A stretch of DNA of 64,000 bases, taken from assembly GCA_963703165.1 (NCBI GenBank), contig OY969798.1, positions 2,170,001-2,234,000 on the forward strand, given 5' to 3'. This document shows, piece by piece, positions 27,568 through 36,049 of this stretch. A program made the translations under genes and the position numbers. Under the pieces are notes generated by a model. It saw only the letters and a list, made by a program, of their open reading frames with translations, searched no databases and was not told the DNA's origin. This DNA comes from JBQTKD01 sp963703165. GTDB taxonomy: Bacteria; Actinomycetota; Actinomycetes; Sporichthyales; Sporichthyaceae. Each line of letters begins with the position of its first letter. Position 1 is the first letter of the stretch.

Positions 27568-29646
27568 TCAGAAGATGTTGAACGGAACACTCTCAACAGC
27601 CGGGCCGACCCCCGTCACCTTGAGCGTGTAACCGGTGCCGGTTCCCCCGATTCCCAGGAAGCCGTCGATCGACAGATCGTTGAAAGTTGCCACCCCGCTC
27701 CCGCCCGCAGTCGACTTCGTGAGCGTCCCGTCCAGGATCCCGGCGCCGAGGCCGAGGAACGAACCTGCGTTGTGGTCGATCGAGATGGTCACCGACACCG
27801 TGTTCGTGGCCAGGTTGTTGAACTGGTCGAGAGTCCGCACCGTGACGGCCGGCGTGATGATGCTGCCGTCGTTGGTGTTGGTCGGCTGCTGGCCGAACTC
27901 CAGATGGTGAGCCACGTCGGCCGTGATTGCCCCGCCCACCGTGGCACTGGTGAGCCCCGCGACGGCGGCGGTAACCGTAACGGTCCCGCTGGGCGTCGCC
28001 TTGGTGTCGCCGTAGTAGAAGGTCACGGTCGACTGACCAGGCACGATCGTGATCGAGCTGACGCCGGTGCCCCCGGAGGTCGCGGCGAAGATCGCGGTCC
28101 CGGCCGAGTTCGACGACAGAGTGACGACGACGCCGGTGGTCACCGGGTTGTCGGCGATGTCCCGGACCTGAACGGTGATGGGTCGGACCGCGCCGGCGGA
28201 GGCGACGCCCGCGGGGCTCCCGGACGTGATCGCGAGCTTGGCCGCCGGGCCCGCGACGATCGATTGGACCTGGGTGCCGCTGGTGAGCGCGCCGCTTGCT
28301 GTGATGGTTGGGGAACCGGGCTTCGTGTCGCCGTAGTAGAACGTCGCGCTGGTCTGCCCGGACGGGATCGTCACCGCGGAAGTCGTGGTGGCGCCCAACG
28401 TTCCGGACAAGTACGCGGGCCCGGCCGAGGACGAGGCCAGCGTGACGGTGAGCGCGCCACCCAGCGCAGGGTTGCCGAGGGCGTCCTGGCGGGTGACGGT
28501 GAACGGCCCGAGGCTCGCGCTGATGGAGGCGGCGCCGTTCGAGATAGCAGTCGACGTGATGGCGAACTTGGTGGCCGTCCCCGCGGTGATCATCGCTCCC
28601 TGGGTGGCGGAGGCTAGCGCGCCGCTCACGGTGATGGTGGGGGCACCGGACTTGGTGTCGCCGTAGAAGAAGTCCACGCTGGGCGACCCAGCGGGAATCG
28701 TCACCGTCGTGATCGTGGTACCGCCGGAGGTCGTGGCGAACCTGGCCGTGCCGGTGGAGTTGGAGGCGAGGTTCACGACGGTGCCGCCGCCCGGGGCGTT
28801 GACCGCGTTCCCGAAGGGGTCTCGGATGGCGACGGTGATCGGCCCGAGGGTCGGGCTCGCCGAGGCGGTGCCCGAGACGGCGGTGGAGGTGATCGCGAAC
28901 CGGTCGGCCGTGGCGGCCGAGATGGTGAAGGCGCTGCTGGTGGCGGAGGTCAGCCCGGAGCTCGTCGCGCTCAGTGTGTAGCCGGCGGCGGCCTTGTCGA
29001 TCGAGAGCCCTGCGAACGTCGCAACCCCGGCGGCGTCGGTGGTCGCGGTGGCGGTGCCCGACAGCGTGCCGCCGCCGGCATTGGTACCGATGCCGACGGT
29101 GACGGAGCGCCCGGCCAGTGGAACGGCCACGCTCGCGGCGGTCTGGACGGTGACGGTGACGGCCGGGGCGATCGCAGTGCCCGCGATGGTGGTGCTGGGC
29201 TGCCCGGTCACGGCGAGCTTCGTCGGGGTCCACACAGTCACCGAGCTGCTCGAGGCGCTCGCCGCGGTCCAGGAACGGAAGGCGGCGGTGACGGTGTAGG
29301 TGTACGCGCCGTCGGGAACCCCGGAGTCGGCACACGAAGTCCCGGTGAGCAGGGTGCTCGGGCCGCTCGCGCACGCGGCCACGGTCGTGACGCCGGAGGT
29401 GCGGGTGACGTAGTACCCCGTCGGCGTAAGGGATCCGGCGGCGGCGGTCCACGTGACCGACACGCTCGACAGGCTGTTGGCCGGGACGCTGACCCCCGTC
29501 GGAGCAGCCAACGTTCCGGTCGTACCCGACCCGACACCGGAGCCCACGGCGCTCCAGTACGCGGACGCGGGGGTCGCGAGAACGAGGGCAGCGGAAAGCA
29601 GGGCGGCCGGGACGGCCGCCCTGCTCACTTTCCCCGCTACCCCCAT
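27568..29646 (-). CDS. Large secreted Ig-like repeat protein (adhesin type)
   Basis: 692 residues. Signal peptide ending ASAYWSAVGSGVGSGTTGT, which shares the YW-x-G-S-G pattern with the next gene. A fibronectin-III-like domain follows (APTGVSVPANSLSSVSVTW ... GYYVTRTSG), then five to six invasin/intimin-like Ig modules. Three modules carry the same core, FFYGDTK or FYYGDTK followed by Thr-rich strands. The C-terminal end GTGYTLKVTG has no LPxTG or membrane anchor, so it is secreted or held non-covalently. Probable surface adhesion or matrix role. Eleven bases after the 29657-30130 gene, same operon. Confidence 0.85.
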   Translation of the reverse strand: MGVAGKVSRAAVPAALLSAALVLATPASAYWSAVGSGVGSGTTGTLAAPTGVSVPANSLSSVSVTWTAAAGSLTPTGYYVTRTSGVTTVAACASGPSTLLTGTSCADSGVPDGAYTYTVTAAFRSWTAASASSSSVTVWTPTKLAVTGQPSTTIAGTAIAPAVTVTVQTAASVAVPLAGRSVTVGIGTNAGGGTLSGTATATTDAAGVATFAGLSIDKAAAGYTLSATSSGLTSATSSAFTISAATADRFAITSTAVSGTASASPTLGPITVAIRDPFGNAVNAPGGGTVVNLASNSTGTARFATTSGGTTITTVTIPAGSPSVDFFYGDTKSGAPTITVSGALASATQGAMITAGTATKFAITSTAISNGAASISASLGPFTVTRQDALGNPALGGALTVTLASSSAGPAYLSGTLGATTTSAVTIPSGQTSATFYYGDTKPGSPTITASGALTSGTQVQSIVAGPAAKLAITSGSPAGVASAGAVRPITVQVRDIADNPVTTGVVVTLSSNSAGTAIFAATSGGTGVSSITIVPGQSTVTFYYGDTKATPSGTVTVTAAVAGLTSATVGGAITADVAHHLEFGQQPTNTNDGSIITPAVTVRTLDQFNNLATNTVSVTISIDHNAGSFLGLGAGILDGTLTKSTAGGSGVATFNDLSIDGFLGIGGTGTGYTLKVTGVGPAVESVPFNIF

Positions 29647-29656
29647 GGGAGAGGCG

Positions 29657-30130
29657 TTATGAGGCGGCGAAGTACAGCGGGTAGGCCACGCCCTTGCACG
29701 CGTCCTGACTGGTGCCCAAGTTATTCATGGTCACTAGTACGGTGCCGCTGACCGAGCTGCTTCCAGCGATTTGCCCGTAAGTGATGACGGGAGCGCTGAC
29801 GGTGTAATCCAAGGCAGAGCATCCCGAAACAGCGGTCCACTCCTCGCCGGCCGAAGTAGCGACGGTGGCGACGACACTGGAGAGGATCTGGTTGCCGGTG
29901 CCCGGGTTGTTGACCGTGAAGCCGACGGTCTGGGCAGTACCCGGCGTGAGCGGGAGGCCCGCGGTGACTGCAACGCCCGTCACGGTGAAGGCGGTGCTCG
30001 TGCCAGTCGTACCGGCGCCGCTGCCGCTGCCGGTCGAGGTCCAGTACGCGAAGGCGGCGGTGCCGCCGAGGACGAAGACGGCGGCGGTGGCGACGATGAC
30101 GCGGGACTTCTTGCTCTTGAGGACATGCAT
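29657..30130 (-). CDS. Small exported protein with camelysin/TasA-like leader
   Basis: 157 residues from ATG 30130 (GGGAG upstream). Leader KSKKSRVIVATAAVFVLGG then AFAYWTSTGSGSGAGTTGT, like signal sequences of SipW-dependent fibre proteins; the mature part is Ser/Thr/Val-rich beta structure (TVGFTVNNPGTGNQILSSVVA) with two cysteines. The same start pattern occurs in the following adhesin, so the two may share an export and assembly route. No dedicated signal peptidase gene is in the window. Fibre-subunit function is inference. Confidence 0.75.
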   Translation of the reverse strand: MHVLKSKKSRVIVATAAVFVLGGTAAFAYWTSTGSGSGAGTTGTSTAFTVTGVAVTAGLPLTPGTAQTVGFTVNNPGTGNQILSSVVATVATSAGEEWTAVSGCSALDYTVSAPVITYGQIAGSSSVSGTVLVTMNNLGTSQDACKGVAYPLYFAAS

Positions 30131-30403
30131 GGGGGACTCCCTGAGGGGTGGTAGCTGCTGGGGACGCCGAAAGCGCCGCGAACTTTCCGGCACTGCGCGA
30201 TTCGCCGGCACTTTCTTGTGCTCGTCCGACCCGCTTCGAGTGGGTCTTGGACAACGAGGTCATTGGATCTATCGGGGAATTCAGATCGAAGCTTGAGCGT
30301 CGCGCTGTAAAGGTCTCGATTTTCGTTGCGCGGCGGGCCGAAGCGAGGAATTCGAAATCCCGACATGGGCGGGTGGAATCACGCGATGTCGGGCAGGCGT
30401 TCG

Positions 30404-31042
30404 TCAGCCTGTCGCGGGATTCACCAAGGAGGTGTAAACCACGACGTTGGACTGGTAGCCGCCCGCGGCTGGGTCGTACGCGCCCCCGCAGGTGACCAGG
30501 TTCAGCGTCGACGGACCCTTGGCGCCGTAGACCTTCGTAGCGGGGAATTTGGCGTTCGGATACGTGGCGACCTTGTCCACCCGGTAGGACACGACGGAGC
30601 GGTCGGACATCGTCACCGAGACCTTGTCACCGCGACGCAACTCCTTCAGCCGGGCGAAGACCGCAGGCCCCGTCTTGGAGTCGACGTGGCCGAGGATGAC
30701 CGCCGAGCCGTCCTCGCCGGGGGCCGAGCCGAACCGGTACCAGCCGGTGTGCGCGGGCTTGCTGGGCACCTCGACGGTCTGCGCGGCCTCGTCGAAACCG
30801 AGCTTGCCCACGGGCGCCGCGACCGCGATTGTCGGGATGCGCAGCGAGGCCGGCGTAACACGCACGGGAACCGGGGCCACCGTGGCGGGTGCTGTGCTCG
30901 GGACAACCGCACCGGTGTCGACCACAGCCGGTGTGCCGCCGCCGCAGCCCGAGAGGACCGCGCCGGCGAGGGTGAGCGCACCGATGGTGAGCGCCCACCC
31001 GCGGCGCGAAGCGCCACCGCGCGGGGGCGTGCTCGTGTTCAG
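30404..31042 (-). CDS. Class F-like sortase, lipoprotein form, apparent CTG start
   Basis: 212 residues if started at CTG 31042, whose bases overlap the ice-binding stop as CTGA. Lipobox VLSGC with Cys33, then Thr/Pro/Ala linker and a sortase domain. Catalytic His119 is in VILGHVDSKTG and Cys185 in LNLVTCGGAYD. The Arg often found after this Cys is not obvious (GYQSNVVVY). No ATG, GTG or TTG occurs in frame between the upstream gene's coding end and the lipobox. Transpeptidase that would link proteins to the wall; its best substrate candidate is the adjacent ice-binding protein. Confidence 0.78.
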   Translation of the reverse strand: MNTSTPPRGGASRRGWALTIGALTLAGAVLSGCGGGTPAVVDTGAVVPSTAPATVAPVPVRVTPASLRIPTIAVAAPVGKLGFDEAAQTVEVPSKPAHTGWYRFGSAPGEDGSAVILGHVDSKTGPAVFARLKELRRGDKVSVTMSDRSVVSYRVDKVATYPNAKFPATKVYGAKGPSTLNLVTCGGAYDPAAGGYQSNVVVYTSLVNPATG

Positions 31043-32082
31043 GACGTTCCGCCGAGCCCGGTGCGCGGATGGCCGGGCGGGATCAGCGGACCCCACGGAG
31101 TGCCGCCGCCGGGAGTGTCCCCGCCACCGCCGCCACCGCCGTCGCCACCGCCACCGCCGCCGCCGCCGCCTGTGGGCGTACCGTCGCCACCGCCGCCGCC
31201 GCCTGTGGGCGCACCGCCGCCTCCGCCGCCGCCAGTCGGCGTACCGCCACCGCCACCGGTAGGCGTCCCGCCGCCACCGCCACCGGTGGGCGTACCGCCA
31301 CCGCCGGTGGGTGTCACCGTCTCGTTGCAGGTCGGCAGTCGGATGACGTTGGTGTCGAGGCTGACCTGACCGTTCCTGGCCAGGATGCGGCCGTTGACCG
31401 TCGTCCTGGTCTGCACGGTCACCGAGGTGAGCGCCATGACGGTGCCGACGAACGTGGTGTCGGTGCCGAGGGTGGCGGAGCTGCCGACCTGCCAGTACAC
31501 GTTGCAGGGCTGGGCACCGTTGATCAGTCGCACCCGGCTGTCGGACGCCGTGATCAGGGTGGAGCCGGCCTGGAAGATGAACACGGCGGCCGGGTTGTTC
31601 CGTGCGTCCAGGGTGACCGTTCCCGTGAGGAACATCCCGGAGGCGTGGTTGTAGACCCCGGGCCCGAGCGTCAGGCCGCCGATGTTGGTGGGCACCGCGG
31701 TGGCCGGGCCTCGACCGGCCGCGTCGACCCACGCAGTGGTCAGATCCGCTTCGGCGCCGGCAGCGCGAGCATTCGCGGAGTTCTGAACTCCGTTCACCAC
31801 CTTGCCCGGCGGGAATCCGGTGACGGCGGTGCCGGGAGAGACACCGAGGTTGCCGGAGATGTGGGAGGGGCCGGTGTTGGTGACTGTCGTGCCCGCCAGC
31901 ACGGCGAAATAGATCGCCGTGCCGAGGCCGGGCTCCGGTTGTGCTGCGGTGGCCGGCGCGACCCCGACGATGCCCGCAAGCAGGAGTGCTCCGGCCGTGG
32001 TCCCCGCCGCCATTGCGGTCCGCTGACAGCGGGAGCGTGGGGTGACACGGTGGCAGGCATGGTGAATCGCCGAATATCGCAT
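31039..32082 (-). CDS. DUF3494 ice-binding family protein with Gly-rich C-terminal stalk
   Basis: 347 residues from ATG 32082. Signal peptide (GTTAGALLLAGIVGVAPATA), then the DUF3494 beta-solenoid: FAVLAGTTVTNTGPSHISGNLGVSPGTAVTGFPPG, ADLTTAWVDAAGR, IGGLTLGPGVYNHASG, GTVTLDARNNPAAVFIFQAGSTL, ATLGTDTTFVGTVMALTSVTV. After VIRLPTCNE come about 70 residues of (G)n-TPTGG repeats and the tail HPRTGLGGTS. The tail resembles a sorting motif without the usual hydrophobic segment. Proteins of this fold bind ice or carbohydrate surfaces. Overlaps the sortase start, so the two are coupled. Confidence 0.88.
   Translation of the reverse strand: MRYSAIHHACHRVTPRSRCQRTAMAAGTTAGALLLAGIVGVAPATAAQPEPGLGTAIYFAVLAGTTVTNTGPSHISGNLGVSPGTAVTGFPPGKVVNGVQNSANARAAGAEADLTTAWVDAAGRGPATAVPTNIGGLTLGPGVYNHASGMFLTGTVTLDARNNPAAVFIFQAGSTLITASDSRVRLINGAQPCNVYWQVGSSATLGTDTTFVGTVMALTSVTVQTRTTVNGRILARNGQVSLDTNVIRLPTCNETVTPTGGGGTPTGGGGGGTPTGGGGGTPTGGGGGGGAPTGGGGGGDGTPTGGGGGGGGGDGGGGGGGDTPGGGTPWGPLIPPGHPRTGLGGTS
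31066..31316. repeat. GCC/ACC-rich tandem low-complexity repeat inside the ice-binding gene
   Basis: Runs of CACCGCCGCC-type units encode the TPTGGGGG stalk. Unit number varies along the stretch, so length variation by slippage is likely. Confidence 0.7.
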
Positions 32083-32249
32083 GGGCACCAGTCACGACTA
32101 CAAGGTCCGAGGCGAAAAGTAACCGCAGGATTCTCGACGATCCATGCCCCTCGGGAATACTTCGACGCTACGCCTCGAATGTCTGGCGGCTCTAGTCTCT
32201 TCGGTCAGCAATATTGCCCGATGAGACCAACAAGTTTCACTATGAATCG

Positions 32250-32279
32250 ATTCAGCCCGGTATTCAGCCGACATTCAGC
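32250..32279. promoter_or_regulatory. Three ATTCAGC direct repeats
   Basis: ATTCAGC begins at 32250, 32262 and 32273, spaced 12 and 11 bases, about one helical turn. They lie in the AT-richer part of the 440-base gap between the divergent ice-binding and sortase genes. Such spacing is typical for OmpR-type response-regulator sites. Nothing else was recognised in 32083-32521. Confidence 0.5.
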
Positions 32280-32521
32280 GATTCCGGCCGGGGCACACTG
32301 GCGGAAATCGATGTGCAGTTCCCAGGTCTTGGTGCCCTTGACAGGGACGGTGGCTTGGGCCGCACGACGACGACCTCGAGCGCGACACGCGGGTCGGGTT
32401 CGCGATTCTCAGGTCGATGGATGACGATGGGTCGCGACAACGCCGACGCAGGGGGATGCGTGCAGCGCCAGGTAATGCGGAGCGACAGGGTCGACGCCAT
32501 CCGGGGCAGCGGGACGGCGCG

Positions 32522-33196
32522 ATGCTGACCCGACGGCGAGCCGTCGTGACCGGTGGCGCTGTGATCGCCGCCCTCAGCATCGGCGGCGGGTTGCTGCTGG
32601 CGGGCAGCGGGGACGAGGCACCCGGCCCGACCCCGGTCGCGGTGGCGGTTCCCGCCCCGGTCCTCGAGGTCACACCGAAGCCGACCCCGACGCCGACCCC
32701 CAAGCCCAAATGCACCACCGCCGAGCGGACCTTCGTGCCGACAGCGGTCAACGTTCCGAGCGTCGACAGTCGCATCCCGGTCATCCCGATGCCGCGCGAC
32801 GCCCGCAACGTTCCCGGGGTGCCGGCGCTGACCGGCCTCGGCAAGTCCCAGATGGCCTTCGACCTCGGCGGTACGTTCCGCAGCGGCATCCTTCCCGGAG
32901 CGGGCGCAGGCAACGCGCTGTTCAACGCGCACACCTGGCCGGACGGCAGCGCCCTGGGCAACAAGTTGCTCGCGGGCCTGCAGAAGGGCGACCCGATCAA
33001 CGTCGCCGGACCCGGGGGGCGGATCTGCTACCAGGTCACCGACCGCGTCGAGGTCCCCTCCGACGACGAGGGCGCGCGCTACTACGCCCGCACCGGCAAG
33101 CCGCAGATCGCGATCGTCGTCTGCTCCGGCCAGCGCCTCGGTCCGGGGAACTGGAGCAAGCGCACCATCTGGTACGCCTCGCCCGTCAAGGACTGA
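32522..33196 (+). CDS. Sortase family protein, membrane-anchored (paralogue A)
   Basis: 224 residues from ATG 32522. An N-terminal membrane helix (RRRAVVTGGAVIAALSIGGGLLLAG) and a Pro/Thr linker precede the domain. Catalytic triad candidates are His137 (NAHTWPDGSALGN), Cys201 (IAIVVCSGQRL) and Arg214 (KRTIWYAS). NAHTWPDGS and VVCSG are shared exactly in type with the protein at 39282. It lies opposite the ice-binding/sortase genes and overlaps the convergent uspA 3' end by 11 bases. Confidence 0.82.
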   Translation: MLTRRRAVVTGGAVIAALSIGGGLLLAGSGDEAPGPTPVAVAVPAPVLEVTPKPTPTPTPKPKCTTAERTFVPTAVNVPSVDSRIPVIPMPRDARNVPGVPALTGLGKSQMAFDLGGTFRSGILPGAGAGNALFNAHTWPDGSALGNKLLAGLQKGDPINVAGPGGRICYQVTDRVEVPSDDEGARYYARTGKPQIAIVVCSGQRLGPGNWSKRTIWYASPVKD

Positions 33197-33728
33197 TCGC
33201 TCGCTCCGGTACGACGACCACCGGACAGGGCGCGTGCTGCACGCAGCGCCGACTGGTCGAGCCGAGAACCAAGGCCGCCAGGGGGCTGTGTCCGCGGCTC
33301 CCGACGACGAGCATCTGCGCGGCGCGTGCCGCGCTCAGGAGCACCTCGGCCGCCTGACCCCGTGCGACTCGCATCTCGACCACGAGTGTGCTGTCCAACG
33401 AGCGAGTCACCTCCGCGACGGTGTCGGCAAGGACCCGCTCAGCGAGGACTGCGTAGCTCCGCGCGTCAGCGTCACTCGGGACCCACTCGTAGTCCAATCC
33501 GACGGCTGCCGGCATATGCCAGGTCCCGATCGCCTCGACCGTGCCGCCGACCTGTGAGGCATACGTCATGGCCCAGCGCAGCGCGCTGTTGGATCCGGGC
33601 GAACCGTCGACCCCGACGACCACATGGGGATTGCCACGCAGCACTTCGTCCGGGGCGTGGATCGCCTCGTGGACCGGTGTCTGGACCAGCGCCTGGAGTG
33701 CTTCGTGGACGAATGCTTGAGTGCTCAT
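33186..33728 (-). CDS. Universal stress protein (UspA family)
   Basis: 180 residues from ATG 33728 (GAGGGAGACGCC upstream). A 35-residue N-terminal extension precedes the single Usp domain: VVVGVDGSPGSNSALRWAMTYA, VARGQAAEVLLSAA, and the ATP-binding loop MLVVGSRGHSPLAALVLGSTS. ATP-binding type. Usp genes are classic members of dormancy/hypoxia regulons in actinobacteria, which fits the neighbouring genes. Confidence 0.92.
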   Translation of the reverse strand: MSTQAFVHEALQALVQTPVHEAIHAPDEVLRGNPHVVVGVDGSPGSNSALRWAMTYASQVGGTVEAIGTWHMPAAVGLDYEWVPSDADARSYAVLAERVLADTVAEVTRSLDSTLVVEMRVARGQAAEVLLSAARAAQMLVVGSRGHSPLAALVLGSTSRRCVQHAPCPVVVVPERAISP

Positions 33729-33770
33729 GGCGTCTCCCTCGTGTGGGGCGGTCATACGGACGACGCAGAC

Positions 33771-34625
33771 TCAGGCGTCGCGACGATCGAACGCGACGGC
33801 AGCGCACACCAGCGTGATCGCGACGTAGAGCGCGAACACGCCGAGGCCGGTCCACGGCGCGAGCTGAGAACCGTCGTCGACAGCCCTGGACGCATCCGAC
33901 TGGGCCATCGCGGACCCTGCATTGGACGGCAGGTACTTGGCGGCCGCATGGCTCCAGGCCGACGGAAGCAGCAGGACCAGCCCCGGCAGGACCAGCAGGA
34001 CGCCGAACAGCGCGGAGATGGCGCCGGCACTGTGCCTGACCAGGGTGCCGATTCCGAGTGCGAACAGTCCCACCAGACCTAGATACAGGGCGGCGCCGAC
34101 GACCACGCGGAGCACGCCCGGGTCGCCGAGGTGAGCATCGATCCCACGACCGGACAGGAGCGCCTGGCCGAGAAAGAAGGACACCAGGCAAGCGATCAGA
34201 CTGACGACGAGCGTCACCACCGCGAAGACCGCGGCCTTGGCCGCCAGGACGGTGCGTCGCTGCGGCACCGCCACCAGGGTCGAACGGATGGCGCCACCGG
34301 CGTACTCGCTCGTGATGATCAAGACGCCGAGGACACCGATCGCGAGTTGCGCGAGGGAAACGCCGGCCAGGCTGATCGAGGTGGGGTCGAACTCCACCCG
34401 GTCCTTGGCGTTCATGGTGGGGTACTTGCCGGCGAAAACGGCGCAGATGATGGCCGAGAACGCGATCATCCCGGCGGACGCGGCGAACAACGTCCAGTAG
34501 GTCGAGCGCACGCTGCGCAGCTTCGTCCACTCCGAGAGCAGGACCCCGGGGAAGACTGCTCCGCCAGCGGGTCCCCGCTCGGAACTCGGCGGCCGATCAA
34601 GGGTGGAGGCGGTCTGCATGGTCAT
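33771..34625 (-). CDS. ABC-2 type transporter permease
   Basis: 284 residues from ATG 34625, six predicted membrane helices: WTLFAASAGMIAFSAIICAVF, LAQLAIGVLGVLIITSEY, the AGGAIRSTLVAVPQRRTVLAAKA loop, then four further hydrophobic blocks. The ISEYAGG.IRSTL motif is typical of actinobacterial ABC-2 permeases. The expected ATP-binding gene immediately upstream is absent; the 34626-34791 gap only holds the DosR-like palindrome. Partner may be elsewhere. Substrate unknown. Confidence 0.85.
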   Translation of the reverse strand: MTMQTASTLDRPPSSERGPAGGAVFPGVLLSEWTKLRSVRSTYWTLFAASAGMIAFSAIICAVFAGKYPTMNAKDRVEFDPTSISLAGVSLAQLAIGVLGVLIITSEYAGGAIRSTLVAVPQRRTVLAAKAAVFAVVTLVVSLIACLVSFFLGQALLSGRGIDAHLGDPGVLRVVVGAALYLGLVGLFALGIGTLVRHSAGAISALFGVLLVLPGLVLLLPSAWSHAAAKYLPSNAGSAMAQSDASRAVDDGSQLAPWTGLGVFALYVAITLVCAAVAFDRRDA

Positions 34626-34742
34626 TGCTCGACCATCCGGTGCGCCGCCCCGACCGCCCAGGGTCCAAGGTCCCGGTACGTCCCTCCACACGGTCGACCA
34701 CGGTGGCGGCCCCGCAAACCGGTCTTTCCGCTGACTTGGTCC

Positions 34743-34756
34743 GGGCCTTTCGGCCC
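34743..34756. promoter_or_regulatory. DosR/DevR-like palindrome 1
   Basis: GGGCCTTTCGGCCC, 36 bases before the ATG at 34792 and upstream of the divergent permease. Matches the GGGnC-N4-GnCCC pattern of DosR-type boxes. It could alternatively be a small hairpin. Confidence 0.45.
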
Positions 34757-34791
34757 TGGAGGCGCAGATCGTTCTGACGTCTGATGGAGGT

Positions 34792-35010
34792 ATGAGCCAG
34801 ATCGCCACGACGCCGGGTACCGCACTCCGTACGCGCCGAGCCGCGACGCTGCGGGCGAGCAGCGCCCGCTCGCTGGCGAACCTGGCCGAACGCCGCTCCA
34901 GAATCGACGCCCCGCACTCGGTGATGTACAAGCGTGAGGCCGTCCGCCTGCGCGCGCTGGCCGCCAACTGGGACCACGCGGCCAGGATCCCCTCAGCGCA
35001 AACCGGCTGA
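34792..35010 (+). CDS. Small basic protein of unknown function
   Basis: 72 residues with GGAGG right before the ATG. Helical, Arg/Ala-rich, ending LRALAANWDHAARIPSAQTG. No motif was recognised. It has a good ribosome site and a DosR-like palindrome upstream, so it is likely expressed. Confidence 0.6.
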   Translation: MSQIATTPGTALRTRRAATLRASSARSLANLAERRSRIDAPHSVMYKREAVRLRALAANWDHAARIPSAQTG

Positions 35011-35117
35011 GGCTTCGTCAGATCTGATCGACAAGCAGATCGTCGCGCCGAGATGCGGCCCGTTTGACGCGGGCCCGCAGGGGAACTCCACCTCCACGTA
35101 TCTGGGAGGGGGACTGG

Positions 35118-35945
35118 ATGTCGGCAGAACGGTCGTCCGCGGCCGACAAGGCGGAGGAACTGGGCGAGAGCGCACCGCTCGAAGCGTTGGCCCGGGTAGG
35201 CCTGACCGCGTACGGCCTCGTGCACATCCTCATCGGCTCCTCGGCGCTGGCGATCGCATGGGGCGGATCGAGCGGCGGTTCAGCTGACAGTTCCGGGGCG
35301 CTCAAGGCGCTGGCCGCGCAGCCCTTCGGGCGGCTTCTGTTGGGCTTGGTCGCGACGGGACTGGTGGCGCTGGCGCTCTGGCAGGCGACGGAGTCCGTCT
35401 GGGGGTACCGCAACCGCAAGGGTCTGAAACGAACCCGCAAACAGATCAGCAGCGCCGGGAAGTCCATGTTCTACGGCGCGCTCGGGGTGAGCGCGGCCTC
35501 CGTCGCGCTCGGCGGCGGCGCCTCCAGTTCGCAGTCCCAGCAACGCACCACCTCCGGTGTCCTGTCGTGGTCGGCCGGCCGGCCGATCGTCGTGATCGCC
35601 GGGCTGGCAATCGTCGGGATCGGCGTCTCCTCGGTCCGCAGGGGCCTGATCAAGTCCTTCCTGAAGGAGATGGACTGCTCGTCCATGTCCGGTCCGGTAC
35701 GAGCGGGTGTGGCACGGCTGGGACAGGCCGGCCACCTCGCCAAAGGGGGCGCCCTGGGCGTGGTCGGCGGCGTGCTCGTCTACGCGGCCTGGACTTTCAA
35801 CCCGGAGCAGTCGCGCGGACTCGACGGGGCGTTGCGAAAGATCGCCGAGCAGCCCTTCGGAGCGGCCCTGCTCACCACGGTGGCGCTGGGGCTGATGGCG
35901 TTCGGCCTGTTCGCGATCGTTCAGTCGCGGTACCGGCGGATGTGA
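35118..35945 (+). CDS. DUF1206 membrane protein
   Basis: 275 residues from ATG 35118 (GGGAGGGGG upstream). Three repeats of a two-helix unit, each ending near a QPFG motif: LEALARVGLTAYGLVHILIG ... LAAQPFGRLLLGLVATGLVALALWQA; MFYGALGVSAASVALGG; GVARLGQAGHLAKGGALGVVGGVLVYAAW ... IAEQPFGAALLTTVALGLMAFGLFA. This triplication is the DUF1206 hallmark. Role unknown. Confidence 0.9.
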   Translation: MSAERSSAADKAEELGESAPLEALARVGLTAYGLVHILIGSSALAIAWGGSSGGSADSSGALKALAAQPFGRLLLGLVATGLVALALWQATESVWGYRNRKGLKRTRKQISSAGKSMFYGALGVSAASVALGGGASSSQSQQRTTSGVLSWSAGRPIVVIAGLAIVGIGVSSVRRGLIKSFLKEMDCSSMSGPVRAGVARLGQAGHLAKGGALGVVGGVLVYAAWTFNPEQSRGLDGALRKIAEQPFGAALLTTVALGLMAFGLFAIVQSRYRRM

Positions 35946-35974
35946 CCGTCGGCGACGGCGGCCGACGAGCACCC

Positions 35975-35988
35975 GGGACGTTCGACCC
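35975..35988. promoter_or_regulatory. DosR/DevR-like palindrome 2
   Basis: GGGACGTTCGACCC, 62 bases before the ATG of the FMN-barrel gene at 36050. Fits the DosR-type GGGAC-N4-GnCCC pattern. Confidence 0.5.
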
Positions 35989-36049
35989 TGGGTGGTCCAC
36001 ACGGTGACCCGGATGATCGATACCAGGTACGCACACCGTGGAGGACGTC

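Noticed and set aside
31066..31316. Possible CRISPR-like array
   Set aside because: Repeats are tandem low-complexity codons inside a coding region without spacers.
30404..32095. One long open frame spanning sortase and ice-binding regions
   Set aside because: The upstream part is an out-of-frame reading of the DUF3494 gene; only the C-terminal 212 residues are a real sortase.
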